From: Chelonoidis abingdonii
Lineage: Eukaryota; Chordata; Testudines; Testudinidae
Length of the DNA: 64,000 bases
NCBI RefSeq assembly: GCF_003597395.2
Contig: NC_133770.1
Coordinates: 30,709,993 to 30,773,992 of the forward strand
Direction: 5' to 3'
Shown here: positions 36,640-46,654 of the stretch, in pieces
Position numbering within the stretch: the first letter of the stretch is position 1
Layout: every line of letters begins with the position of its first letter
Position numbers and translations under genes: made by a program
The notes under the pieces: model-generated
The model's input: the letters and a program-made list of their open reading frames with translations, nothing else
Databases searched by the model: none
Told to the model about the DNA's origin: nothing

Positions 36640-37190
36640 CCATGAGTATGAGTTGAGGGAGGTGTTTGCTGGAGTATGGTAGTGATTGGCATCCCATCTT
36701 GTTCAACATCAGAAGTAATGATCCATAAAATGATGGGGTGATTGAGGACAGCAAATCAGACATGAGTTTGCAATGCAATAAACTGACAAAAATTGCTAAT
36801 GCAGGTGAGCTTACATATACAAAGACATCATTTCGCAGAGCAGAAAGGTAACAATGACTCTGTCAGTGATGCAATGGCAAATTGAATATTGCACTCAGAT
36901 CTGGGTATAGGGTTACTTGAAAACAGCTGACAAACTGGAAGGAGTTCAGAGAAAAGCAAAAAAAAAAAAAAAAAAAAGATCAGAGTCTGGAAGGGTTGAC
37001 TTGGGAAAGATGAAAAGAGCATGTATAGTCTGGCTAACTGATGACTAAGTGAGGATTTAACAATGTACAGATATTTGAAGGGTGTAAGTGTGGTGAGGAA
37101 TTATTTAGTGAAGTGAACAGGGAATAGCTAGGAGTAACTGTCTGAAATTAAAAATAATAAAATATTAGCTGCATATCGGACATCAAATAT
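36640..37190 (+). pseudogene. Decayed CR1-type LINE ORF2 relic
   Basis: On the plus strand, KLEGVQRKA near 36930-36960 resembles the CR1 block '[12 protein letters not shown]', followed 3' by gattgact-type text consistent with 'yeeRl.eLgLfsl' and by caggagtaactgtctgaaat. A 20-base A-run (36958-36977) interrupts the block. It has many stops. The left limit is uncertain. Confidence 0.4.
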
Positions 37191-37331
37191 GTGACTGTGG
37201 AATAACCTTTGATGGGGAAAGCTGAAAGCTGCTCAATCACTGTGGACTTCACCACCATCCTGTCTGTCGTTCAGGCCTGTAACCTGGGCATCATCTTCAA
37301 CTTCTCTCTCTAGGTCATCACATGCAGGCTA

Positions 37332-38478
37332 GATTGTGTCCGTCCCCAAATGCGGGTCTGGTGAAGTTCTTTTGATCAAGTGAGAAAAAAAACCAAGACC
37401 AGACAGGCTGGAAACTTCAAAACACCACGTGGCCATTTATTAACAGGGAGAAAATCACAACTTGGGCTGGGGAGGAGCACTTTTACCAACTAACAGAAAC
37501 AAGCTATTTACATGCATTAACACATAACCAAATACTTCACAATTAACTGCTTTTGTAAGAAATGAATACACCAAATAAATGATCTGTGCGCACACTTAAC
37601 CAAATATTATTATTAAAGACACCAAATTAACTTAATAGCAGTTATTATAACAACTCAATCCTTAGATACCATATATACATAACTTTATCACAGGCAGTAG
37701 CATATGCAGTTGTATACCAAATAAAAGGGGAAGAAGGGAGGAAAGGCTAGGCAAAGCACAGACAGTTAGAGGGCAAGTACCGTATTCCAGGCGCAGCTGA
37801 CCAGCAGAACAGACACCAGAAGCATACCGAATCCGTGGAAAAATACTGTAGAATAAATAAGCAATCCGTGGAAAAATACCATGAAAAAGAAACAGAAACA
37901 CACGACACGAGCCGGCTATATCCGGAGGAGACCCCTGGCTGAAGGGTTGATCAGGTCCTTCAGTCAGTTAGCGGATACTCCTCCAGACCCTGGCTTGAGG
38001 CATGGTTTTATTCCAGGGACTGTTTTACACCTGGCAGAATTTGATTGGTCCGTAGCTCCCCCACCCTCCAGGTTCCGAGCTGTTGCCCCCTACGTGGGCA
38101 GACTTTGCACACGGCACACAAGAAGCTACTAGAAGCTGCACTCAGCACACTAGCATAGTTTTGCACACAACCCTAATCCGACCCTTTGAACTGCATTACG
38201 ATTGGTCAGATTGGGCCCCTTTGCACAAGGCACGCTGGTGTTATGCACACAGCACTAACCTGACCCTCGGGTTGCTAGGCAGAAGAGCAGGAGACTGCAC
38301 ACGACCCTAGCCTAACCCCTAGGTGACCAGGTAAAAAGGCGGGAATCTGCACACGGCCCTTTAAGGTTGCACACCGCACTACGGTGCTGCACACAGTACT
38401 AGTGTGACCCCTAGATGACCGACAATTGGCCATACAGTCGCCATGTTAGGCCAGAGGCCTTTGGGCTGCGACAGATTG
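37332..38478 (-). mobile_element. Solo LTR of an endogenous retrovirus-type element
   Basis: The LTR is 37337-38473 (1137 bp). On the plus strand it begins TGTC and ends GACA, so either orientation starts TG and ends CA. A 5-bp duplication, gattg, flanks it at 37332-37336 and 38474-38478. Minus orientation is inferred from an AATAAA (complement of 37436-37441) about 100 bp before the 3' terminus, and from an upstream region with repeated motifs that looks like U3. An AATAAAA promoter-like box lies at about 38005-38011 on the minus strand. No gag, pol or env is adjacent, so the element was reduced by LTR-LTR recombination. It sits inside the L2-like LINE. Confidence 0.8.
38106..38394 (-). promoter_or_regulatory. 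Nine-copy TGCACAC motif array in putative U3
   Basis: TGCACAC occurs exactly at 38106, 38162, 38244, 38296, 38348, 38368 and 38388, with variants TGCACTC at 38137 and TGCACAA at 38222. Most are followed by GGCAC, AGCAC or a C-rich equivalent. Spacings cluster near 20-31 and 52-60 bp. On the minus strand this is GTGTGCA, upstream of the promoter-like box, the usual place for LTR enhancer repeats. Enhancer function is inferred only from position and repetition. Confidence 0.55.
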
Positions 38479-38804
38479 TAGAGTCTTTCTACAGAATCTC
38501 TCTAAGACAAGGTCTTTCCTATCTAACCACACAGCAAAAATTCTCATCCAAGCATATCATCTTGTGGTTTGCTTACTGCAACAGGCATGTCTCTGGCCTT
38601 GACAAATGCAATCTTGCTGCACTCTTATTCATTCAGAATGTTCTTGCCCAGCTCATTTGCCTAGCCTATTGTTTTGACATGTCACCTGCCTCTTTGCTGC
38701 CCTCCACTGGGTCCCTCTTCTCTATCACATCAAACATAAGCTTCTTGTATTCACTTTCAAAGTCTAGTCAGTCCCCTCCATACTCATAATCTCTCATTCA
38801 CTAT

Positions 38805-38926
38805 TAGGGTGATCAGACAGCAAATGTGAAAAATTGAAACAGGGGTGGGGAGTAATAAGAACCTATATAAAAAAAAGACCCAAAATCTGTACTGTCCCTA
38901 TAAAATCAGGACATCTAGTCACCCTA
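38805..38926 (-). mobile_element. TA-flanked MITE, copy 3 of 3 (inverted)
   Basis: The element is 38807-38924 (118 bp), from gggtgatcagacag to ctagtcaccc, flanked by TA. Relative to copies 1 and 2 it is inverted: aacctatataaaaa and gtccctataaaatcaggaca are the complements of their blocks. It is inserted in the L2-like LINE. Confidence 0.9.
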
Positions 38927-39310
38927 TTCACTACTGAGCTGTTGATACTCGTCTCTGATTATCTCATAATGCCTCTACCCACTTGTTGCATTTTTAAAAT
39001 ACAAAACTTTGTGCTTTCTCCCATGCTGTGATGACTACAAAAAACTTTACAACAGTTAGGCTGCTGGTGTGGTGAGATCCACTGCCTATCTGCTGAATGG
39101 CATTGTCTCATTGTTTCCTTGTACTCCCATGTTTGCCTGTATCTATATATTGTCTCTTGTTTTATACTTAGATTGTAAGTCCCTTGGGGCAGGTTCTGTG
39201 TTTGTAGAGCACCTACCACAGTGGGGTCATGATCTATGACAAGAGACCCTAGCATTAAAGTAATGCTAATAAAAATTACAATAATAATTGTCATGATAAA
39301 ACTCAACTAA

Positions 39311-40303
39311 AACGAAACACTAGATAATGTTCTGCAGGGAACAATCCTGCACTGAAAAAGTGATACACTGAATACTCTAATGCATCTTTCTTTTCTGATC
39401 TTTTCCAAGATCAGAGATCTACAAAGTTTTAATTTATTTTCATGCAATATTCCACAGCTTATTCTGGAAGCAGAATGGATTCAGAGACCTACTCAGCAAT
39501 GAACTCAGTTTTTGAAATTACATTCAGCACGTTGTTGATGGGCAGCATGACTCTTTAAAAAATGTATTCTTACCTATTTTAATTTCTACTTTTTTCAAGC
39601 TGTTTTAAGAATTCCCTCCTTACCTTGGTTAACACTGAGAATAGCAACTGCGGTACTTCTAGCAGCACGCTTTCTGTTTGCTGCACAGATCTTATTTTAC
39701 CAGGATCTTTTTAATCCCAGCAGTCTCTTTTGCTATTTTTTTCTCTTGCCTTTTCAACATGTTTCATATGAGCCTTCAAATTTCCAATTTAGTGGCCACT
39801 GTAAAAGGCTTAAGTGGTAAGGTTTCTACTTTGGAAAATAAGGACTTGAAAACACTTGTCTTTATCTGTTTTCCATTCCAGTATCTCCAGTGCTTATCTG
39901 ATGGATAGCTCACTTGGAGCTGAGGCAGTGGCTGGTGAAGTGAGGTGTTTCATTGTCTATACTGAGTGGAGCAGCAGCACGAAGGCCCCTAAAACTCCAC
40001 AGTAAACAAGCCTGAACTCCTGGTATTTATGCTTTCCCATTGTTCCAGTTGACCAAAACCATTAGGAGTACTGTACTTTTGGGAATGGCTCCTCCAACAC
40101 ACCATGGACCCATGCCTTTGAGAAGGTGCTCGAATTGTAATTACTGCCTCATCTAAGTACTGTCTCTTGGTTTCCTTTTCCTGGAAACAGGGAATAACCC
40201 CACTTTAAGTAATCACATTCCTGTTCAGTTTCTTTTTAATTAATACAGGCTTATGTAATACAATCGAGGGTCAAATGCACATTAGAACACCTCAGTCTAA
40301 TGT
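39311..40303. other. Unannotated stretch
   Basis: Nothing recognised. Confidence 0.4.
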
Positions 40304-40808
40304 CATAGAATCATAGAATCAAAAGGTTGGAAGGGACCTCATGAGGTCATCTAGTCCAACCCCCTGCTAAAGGCAGGACCATTTTCCCTAAATAATCCCA
40401 GCCAGGGTGCGGTCTAGCCGGACTTTAAATAGCTCTAAAGATGGAGATTCTACCACCTCCCTAGGTAACCCATTCCAATACTTCACCACTCTCCTAGTCA
40501 GAAAGTTTTTTCTAATATCCAGCCTCGACTTCCGCAACTGCAACTTCAAACCATTGCTCCTTGTTCTGTCCTCCGTCACCACTGAGAACAGCCTAGCTCC
40601 CTCCTCCTTGGAGCATCCCTTCAAGTAGTTGAATGTTGCTATCAAATCCCCCCTTAGTCTTCTCTTCTGCAGGCTAAATAAGCCCAGTTCCTTCAGTCTC
40701 TCTTCATAAGTCGTGTGCTCCAGTCCTCTAATCATTTTTGTTGCCCTCCGCTGGACTCTTTCCAATTGTTCCACGTCCTTTTTGTAGTGTGGCGCCCAAA
40801 ACTGGACC
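40304..40808 (-). mobile_element. 5'-truncated CR1 LINE with intact 3' terminus
   Basis: The minus-strand 3' end is the diagnostic CR1 octamer-type tail: the plus strand begins catagaatcatagaatc at 40304. Upstream of it are the CR1 3'UTR phrase (aggtcatctagtccaacccc) and the ORF2 C-terminus described separately. The 5' break at about 40808 abuts a different CR1 in the opposite orientation. Truncation at the 5' end is normal for target-primed insertion. Confidence 0.95.
40388..40807 (-). pseudogene. CR1 ORF2 C-terminal fragment, frame still open
   Basis: From 40807 to the TAG at 40390-40388 the minus strand reads without a stop for about 139 codons. It opens with [20 protein letters not shown], passes [10 protein letters not shown] and [16 protein letters not shown], then EGARLFSVV, and ends with [20 protein letters not shown] plus a short tail. 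This is the conserved region after the RT domain of CR1 ORF2 (a full ORF2 is roughly 900-1000 residues). No start, endonuclease or catalytic RT residues are present, so it cannot function alone. The open frame suggests a fairly recent insertion. Confidence 0.9.
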
Positions 40809-41106
40809 TATAGAACTCCTTGCCAGAGGATGTTGTGAAGGCCAAGACCATAGCAGGGCTCAAAAAGAACTAGATAAGTTCATGGAGGATAGGTCCATCA
40901 ATGGCTATTAGCCAGGATGGGCAGGAATGGTGTCCCTAGCTTCTGTTTGCCAGAAGCTGGGAATGAGCTACAGGGGATGTATCACTTGATGATTACCTGT
41001 TCTGTTCATTCCCTCTAGGGCACCTGTCACTGGCCACTGTCGGAAGACAGGATACTGGGCTAGATGGACCTTTAGTCTGACTCAGTGCGGCCATTCTTAT
41101 GTTCTT
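40809..41106 (+). mobile_element. CR1-type LINE 3' end, second subfamily
   Basis: The plus strand encodes NSLPEDVVKAKTIAGLKK, then a one-base deletion turns the following 'ELDKFMEDRSINGY' block into an early TAG; the block is still readable one frame over. The 3'UTR has tgtttgccagaagctgggaa, ggcacctgtcactggccact and gaagacaggatactgggcta, ending in the terminal ttcttatgttctt. It is a different CR1-group subfamily from the neighbour at 40304-40808 and points the other way. Confidence 0.9.
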
Positions 41107-44100
41107 AAAATTAGTTTCTAAATTTCTAGAAGAAATTCTAAATCTAGTCTACTGGATAAGGAGACAACTTTGTGTAAAGATAAAATTAGTAAGAGCTCAA
41201 CCATGAGCTGTCCTATGTCTGATGCAGAGTAAGGGAATGGAAGGCATGCACATCTGTGTTCATAGTGCAGGTGGAAAGCAATAGCTTCTGGCTACTAGTC
41301 CCCTTCCTGTATAGGTGGGCATATAATTAATGGGTCTAGCCTTGGCTTCGCACCCTCTCCCTCAACTCCAATGTGCTGAGCCACAAAAAGTGTTAGTGCT
41401 GCACACTTCCCCTATGCACATTGCTAACCTGGCCCTAAGCAAGCTATTAAGGGAATCAAGAACAAACTGTTCAGTGCTGTTGCTATGATAAATATAAGTG
41501 TTCTGAGGTAGATTATTAAAGCAGCTATGATGTTAAGATGTGAAAAGGTTTAAAGGGATCACCTTTGTTGTGTCATTCTATTCAGAAAGAGATGATTGGA
41601 ATGCTATGCTTGGGGTCAGTTTAATTGCCCACTGGACTAGGGCTTGAAAACAATAAATGGGCAGTAGAGAAAAAGGTCAGCAGTAAGGAAGGAGAGAGAG
41701 ACTGTTGTAGCTTCGAAGCACTTTTCCTAAGTTTAATTCAATTATTTTAAAATTTTTGAGCTGCATATGATGAAAATAATCAGTTTCTGCTTTCAAGAAT
41801 GCATTTTCCAATGGCCCATAGGCTTGTATTCAATTATTTATAATGATATATCAGTAGCTGTCGAGGTTTGGATCAAGTATGCTAATGGAAATATTCAAAC
41901 AATATGGTATCTTTAAAAATGAGGTGGTTCATTCCGTTATTAAATAGTGTTTTATTCTCTCAACTCGATTAACTCTCAGTAGTTTTCAAGCATTCCATGT
42001 TGACATATTTGTAAAAATATTTGACTATGACTATTGCAATAGTATTTGCCTTCCAAGTTACTTCCTCAGGGTTAAATTCATGAGAACAGCAAAATTGCCT
42101 TGTCATACAGTTGCATGTAAACACTGCAAAAGCAGCATTAACCAGAGCCCATGTCCTGTCTGCCTCATGCAAAGCTTTCTCAGCAAGATATTTCCTGTCA
42201 TTTGCTCTGGACGCGGAGGTATGATAGGCCAGGCTAGGGCACGTACACACTAAACCGTTCAGGCCCTCCCCTCAAGCCATGCACCTTGCTCTTTGCTGTT
42301 CCAGCTGTGGTGCTCCAGCTGGCAGGTGTGAATGGGAGTTCTTTTCCTGGTTCTTGCTTTTCAGTGTATTCCTAGTTCAGAACAGAAAGTGGCTCAGATG
42401 TTTTCTTAATATAGCCTGTTACAGTAATGCCAACCTCAAGCATCCAGAAATCATGTGTTCTTTTTATTTGATTTCTTATTTTTGAAACATTTAGGGTCCA
42501 CTTGGTTTATGTTTTCAGGCCTCTTTGTCCAGCCATGACGGCTACCAACCTACTTTTAAAAAAAAATTAAAGGTGAGTCTGGTGATGAAATCACAAGAGT
42601 TAGCAACACTGCTGTTATATACCAATGTCTTAAAAATGAGCAATTTGTCCAAAACATTAGAGGTTGAATAGGGTACATTATCTTAAAAACACTTGAATTT
42701 CCTAAAACAAACAGATGACAGGAGGAAGTAAATCTGACTATTACATAGACATCCTATAATTATGACAAATAGGTGGAAGCTGAGGTAGAAATCTCAGACC
42801 TAGGGTTTCATAAAGAGAATAACAACCTCTGTTCTCTGCCAGCATTGCTAGTCACTTCCTATTGACTATTTTATAACCAAAAAAAGTCTTGTGACTGTAA
42901 TTGCTGGAAGTTGATGTTTGTTCATGTTAAGGGGCACCAATAAACCCAGACTGTAGAAGTGTACCTCTCTTCTTGTTCTGAGTTAGCCCTTGATGGTGCG
43001 TTTTTTATTTTATTTTATTGTTTATCTCCTTCCACTTGACTGTGTGTGCAACACCTTTATCTTCTTGGTGAGGTTAACACTCAAAGCCTCCTCTGAGATC
43101 ACTGTCAGAGCTGCTGTGTTGATTGGCAAGCCTGGGGTGCTGAAAAGTTGTACAGGTGGCAAGCTTTGCCCCAGAGAGTAAGCACATCGCCTCTGTGCCT
43201 ATTATTTTGGTTGGAAATACGTAACAGAAGTGGCAGCAATAAACAAATTACATCATGTCCAGCGTCAGCAATTCTAAATGCTAATTGTTCCTGTTTATGG
43301 ATAAACAGGTGGATTTCCTTCTAACAAGCCTGCATTCATCTTTTTTTTTTTATCACAGGGTCCATGGGTACTTTAATTATGAGTTTACTGTAGTATATGG
43401 TTCCTTCATGTAGGAAATTTTTAGCAATACCTTGCCCATGTTGCTGATTCTTCTTTATTGTCAAGCCAGAGTCATGCTATTTTTTATGAAGACTTAACGT
43501 TGCTTTTTGCCCATAAAAATAAAGAGCACTAGATCGACTTTTTCTAAAATGTTCTTAGCCATAACAAAAAAGTGGCAGCTACTGTAGCTTCTCCAAGTCA
43601 AACCAAGACCTAATCTGACAGCATCATTCACTATTCACTGTTACTGAAGTAGATGAAATTATTGTGTATGAGTCTCTTTATTTATAATAACATTTGTTTT
43701 GAATCATGTCAGGCTGGAATATTTAATTTTCAGTAGAGAGCTGTTATTAAATAAAGGTGCAAAGAAAGTGATTTGTTACAGTATTGAATTATATATGATT
43801 TACTGAGTGTTTGCCAGAAACACTGACTTATTAGTCCATTTTCATACATCTATAAAAGTATTTTTATGAAGGGTATTCTTCATTGCTGAGCTAACAATGG
43901 TCACATTTGTATTAGCGTTTAAATTCAGTGGGACAAAAAAAGAAGTTATGAGTATGACAGATGTACTATAAGAGCTTAAACACCTGTTTTCTGTTAAGTG
44001 ATTTAAAGGATTTTGAAAGAATCAGCACAGGGCAGACTTAACACTTGTGTTACAAATATAATTCTACTTTAGAATTCTCAATCATCCCATAAAGCTGATT

Positions 44101-44968
44101 GTTTAAAACCTTTTTGTTTTACTTCAACTTTTCTTTTTTCTACTGAGAAATTGGTAGTTTTTATTAGCCTTTTTAAAATTCTGGAACATTCACACCCATT
44201 TATTGTAAATAATCTTGGACTGCATATGTTATTCCCCCGCTGAAAATATAATTTATTGTTATGATTGCTCACTGCACCCTCCAAAGGGAAAAAATCTTCT
44301 AGGCCCCTTTGAAAGTGTGAATCTGTGATAATGCCTCAGAGGTCTCTGTCTTTCCAGATGGAAGCATATTTCAGTTTACTTTTCATCCTTGTGGCTGTCA
44401 TAGTTTCTTCTTGATCTATGAGAAATGATAGCAGGAAGTATTAAGTTGGAAAGAAGCAATAATTTTATAGGGTTACTGCTTTTTCAGTAAATTGTAATGT
44501 GTATTGTATGTTATAAACATAATACCATATGAGTGCTAAAGCTAAACTGCATTCAAACTAGTCTGTAATTTAGGCAGTTAACCTCATTGGTATGGCATAA
44601 ATGTTCGAGACAAATACCAGAAAGATAAATAACTGTGGTCCAGATTCTCACTTTGCTAAGTGTACGCTAAGCAGAATGTCAGGGAGCTGCTCCATCTGTG
44701 CCAGCTGGAAACAGTCCCAAAGGTGCAGTCCCCCTGTTGAAGTAGCCAACAGCACAGCACGCTCTATTCCGACTTACCTTACATCACACTGAACACCACC
44801 ATCCCCCCTTTCCTCCCTTTCAGGGAGAGTGCCCTAGGAGCCAGATACACACGCTATGTGCCTGCAGAGGACTCTCCCATGCTGGAGGATCTTGAGCAAA
44901 TGGAGTGAACCAGAGCTGTTAACTGTGTGAGATTTTAAAACATAACTTCAATGTAATGTACTGTGCAA
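41107..44968. other. 3.9-kb stretch without recognisable features
   Basis: No transposon, tandem array or exon recognised. Short frames (for example 41969-42250 on the minus strand and 42990-43181 on the plus strand) show no domain. Confidence 0.45.
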
Positions 44969-45267
44969 TACAGTAGAATCTCGGAGTTAAACACCTGGGG
45001 ATTGGAGGTTGGTTGTAACTCTGAATGTTCGTAACTCTGAACCAAACATTATGATTGTTATTTCAAAAGTTTACAGCTGAACATTGACTTAATACAGCTT
45101 TGAAACTTAACTATGCAGAAGAAACTTTCCCTTTGCTATATAGTATTTGCCTTTTTTTTTTTTTCTGGTCTCTGCTGCCTGATTGCATAGTTCCAGTTCT
45201 AAATGAGGTGCGCGGTTGACCAATCAGTTCGTAATTCAGGTACTCATAACTCTGAGGTTATACTGTA
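44969..45267. mobile_element. Tc1/mariner-pogo-like element, copy 2
   Basis: The element is 44971-45265 (295 bp), from CAGTAGAATCTCGGAGTTA to a right end with reverse complement CAGTATAACCTCAGAGTTA, flanked by TA. It shares with copy 1 (23427-23770) the internal blocks ttacagctgaacattgactt, acagctttgaaact, and gtctctgctgcctgattg. It is about 50 bp shorter. Confidence 0.9.
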
Positions 45268-45720
45268 GTATAAATTTGTACATACCATGTTGTAAATAAT
45301 ATTTTAAATAAATAAAATTAACATAAGGAAAAGTATTAATAACAGTTTTTAAATAGCTGATGTTAGTGAATAATTTATTTCTTTACCTATATGATTCATT
45401 TATTCATATACAATAAAGAATATATTTCTTCTAGTAACCAGTGTATATTATTATGCAAATATCACAGCAATCAGGAAATTCTTCAGCCAGCAGGAAAATT
45501 TAACTCTTATTTAAGTTTACTACAACTTTTGTCCACTAAACAAAAATAGATCACACAAGTTTAGTGGACAATAACTCCAGAAATGTGTTAGTCCAATCCA
45601 CTTATGCAGTTGGTAACTGAAATCAGCAACATTTTTACAAAACATTCCAGTCACCAGATGGTAAGGGTCAAATTTTCCAAGTTAAATATGCACCTATCTA
45701 ACTTGCATCACAAACATCAC

Positions 45721-45860
45721 TTGTATTTATTTATTTGTATTGCAGTATCACATTGAGAGTTGGGTTCTCACTGTGATAGAAACCATACAAACACAATCTA
45801 ATCTAAAACAAGACACAACACATTGATTGGGATTGAAGGGGTAATAAGGGAAACAAATAA
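45721..45860 (-). mobile_element. L2-like 3' tail relic
   Basis: ttatttgtattgcagtatca, then ttctcactgtgatag, then accatacaaacacaatctaa is the antisense of the L2-like tail seen in sense at 39170-39300, with the AT-rich terminus on the left. Diverged. Confidence 0.4.
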
Positions 45861-45902
45861 GATTGAGGATTTACATTTTTTTATTCATTTATATCCTTTT
45901 CT

Positions 45903-46015
45903 GTGGCACTCATCACCATAGTATCTGAGTGCCTCACAAAAAATGAATTTTAGCTTCAAAACACCCTTGTGAAGAAGGTAAATAGTAGTATTTCCATTTT
46001 CAGATGGGAGGCTGT
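45903..46015 (-). mobile_element. MIR-like SINE relic
   Basis: tggcactcatcaccatagta, then tctgagtgcctcacaa, aaaacacccttgtgaagaag and tttccattttcagatggg repeat the order of the relic at 11978-12154; the tRNA-side half is missing. Confidence 0.6.
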
Positions 46016-46329
46016 ATACCTGTGTCTATATATAAAGGGAATATCTATATAAAAGTAAACCCTGCTGGCCTCTACCCGGAATCTACAATCAGCTATTTGT
46101 ACAAATGCACAGCTAGTTAGATACTTAACTGTTTGCTTCTGCAAATAGCTGGTTGGTACGTAAACACAATATTTGCCTACACAAATTATAAATGCAGAAA
46201 TTTTATTACCTATTGCCTAACTTCCAAAAATCTGGCTCTGTGGTACTCGGCATATTCATTTTGTCATTATTTTAAAATACATGACAGTGAATTCACCATG
46301 TCCCTATGTAAGTTGTTTCAAAGGAGGGA

Positions 46330-46511
46330 GGGATAGCTCAGTGGTTTGAGCATTGGCCTGCTAAACCCAGGATTGTGAGTTTAATCCTTGAGGGGGACTT
46401 TAGGGATCTGGGGCAAAAATCTGTCTGGGGATTGGTCTGTCTTTGAGAAGGGAGTAGGATTGGATGACCTCCTGAGGTCCCTTCCAACCCTGATATTCTA
46501 TGATTCTATGA
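46330..46511 (+). mobile_element. Tortoise-type Pol III SINE (tRNA head, CR1-like tail)
   Basis: The head gggatagctcagtggtttga contains an A box (TAGCTCAGTGG at 46334-46344), and a B box-like AGTTTAATCC lies at 46378-46387, one base off its usual form. A tRNA-unrelated body follows (gggatctggggcaaaaatct). The 3' tail ggatgacctcctgaggtccc through ttctatgattctatga matches the CR1 3' end at 40304 almost base for base. This is the known architecture of the turtle SINE mobilised by CR1. Relative freshness is indicated by a nearly intact sequence. Confidence 0.92.
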
Positions 46512-46654
46512 ATGGTTAATTATCCTTATTTTAAAATGCGTGTGTTATTTCTACTTTGAATTTGTCTAAGCTTCATCTTCCAGCCTTTGGATCTTGTTAT
46601 GCCTTTGTCTGCTTAATTAAAAGAGACTTGTAGTATCATAAATCTTGTCTTTTA

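Larger units (their letters stand above)
37200..39305 (+). mobile_element. L2-like LINE, split by a solo LTR and a MITE
   Basis: Three pieces share one order and orientation. 37200-37331 encodes CNLGIIFNFSL, the L2 'LGVIFDSdLSF' block. 38479-38800 encodes YCNRHVSGLDKCNLAALLFIQN, the L2 'YCNaLlsGLPk..l.rLQlvQNaaaR' block, then a shifted 'LHWVPL' equivalent. 38927-39305 ends in the conserved tail gattgtaagtcccttggggc, ttctgtgtttgtagagcacc and an AAT-rich terminus. The insertions at 37337-38473 (LTR) and 38807-38924 (MITE) therefore post-date it. Multiple stops show it is inactive. L2 assignment is by motif recognition. Confidence 0.7.

Noticed and set aside
38106..38394. Simple tandem repeat explanation for the TGCACAC array
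   Set aside because: Intervals are uneven (20-60 bp) and intervening sequence is not repeated, so it is kept as a motif array within the LTR rather than a minisatellite.
38083..38789. Frames at 38.1-38.8 kb as a possible novel gene
   Set aside because: The first lies in the LTR; the second spans the LTR end and an L2-like LINE relic whose residues match L2 ORF2 motifs.
46330..46400. Functional tRNA gene
   Set aside because: A/B-box-like motifs are present, but the body and CR1-type tail are those of a SINE, and no cloverleaf with acceptor stem is evident.
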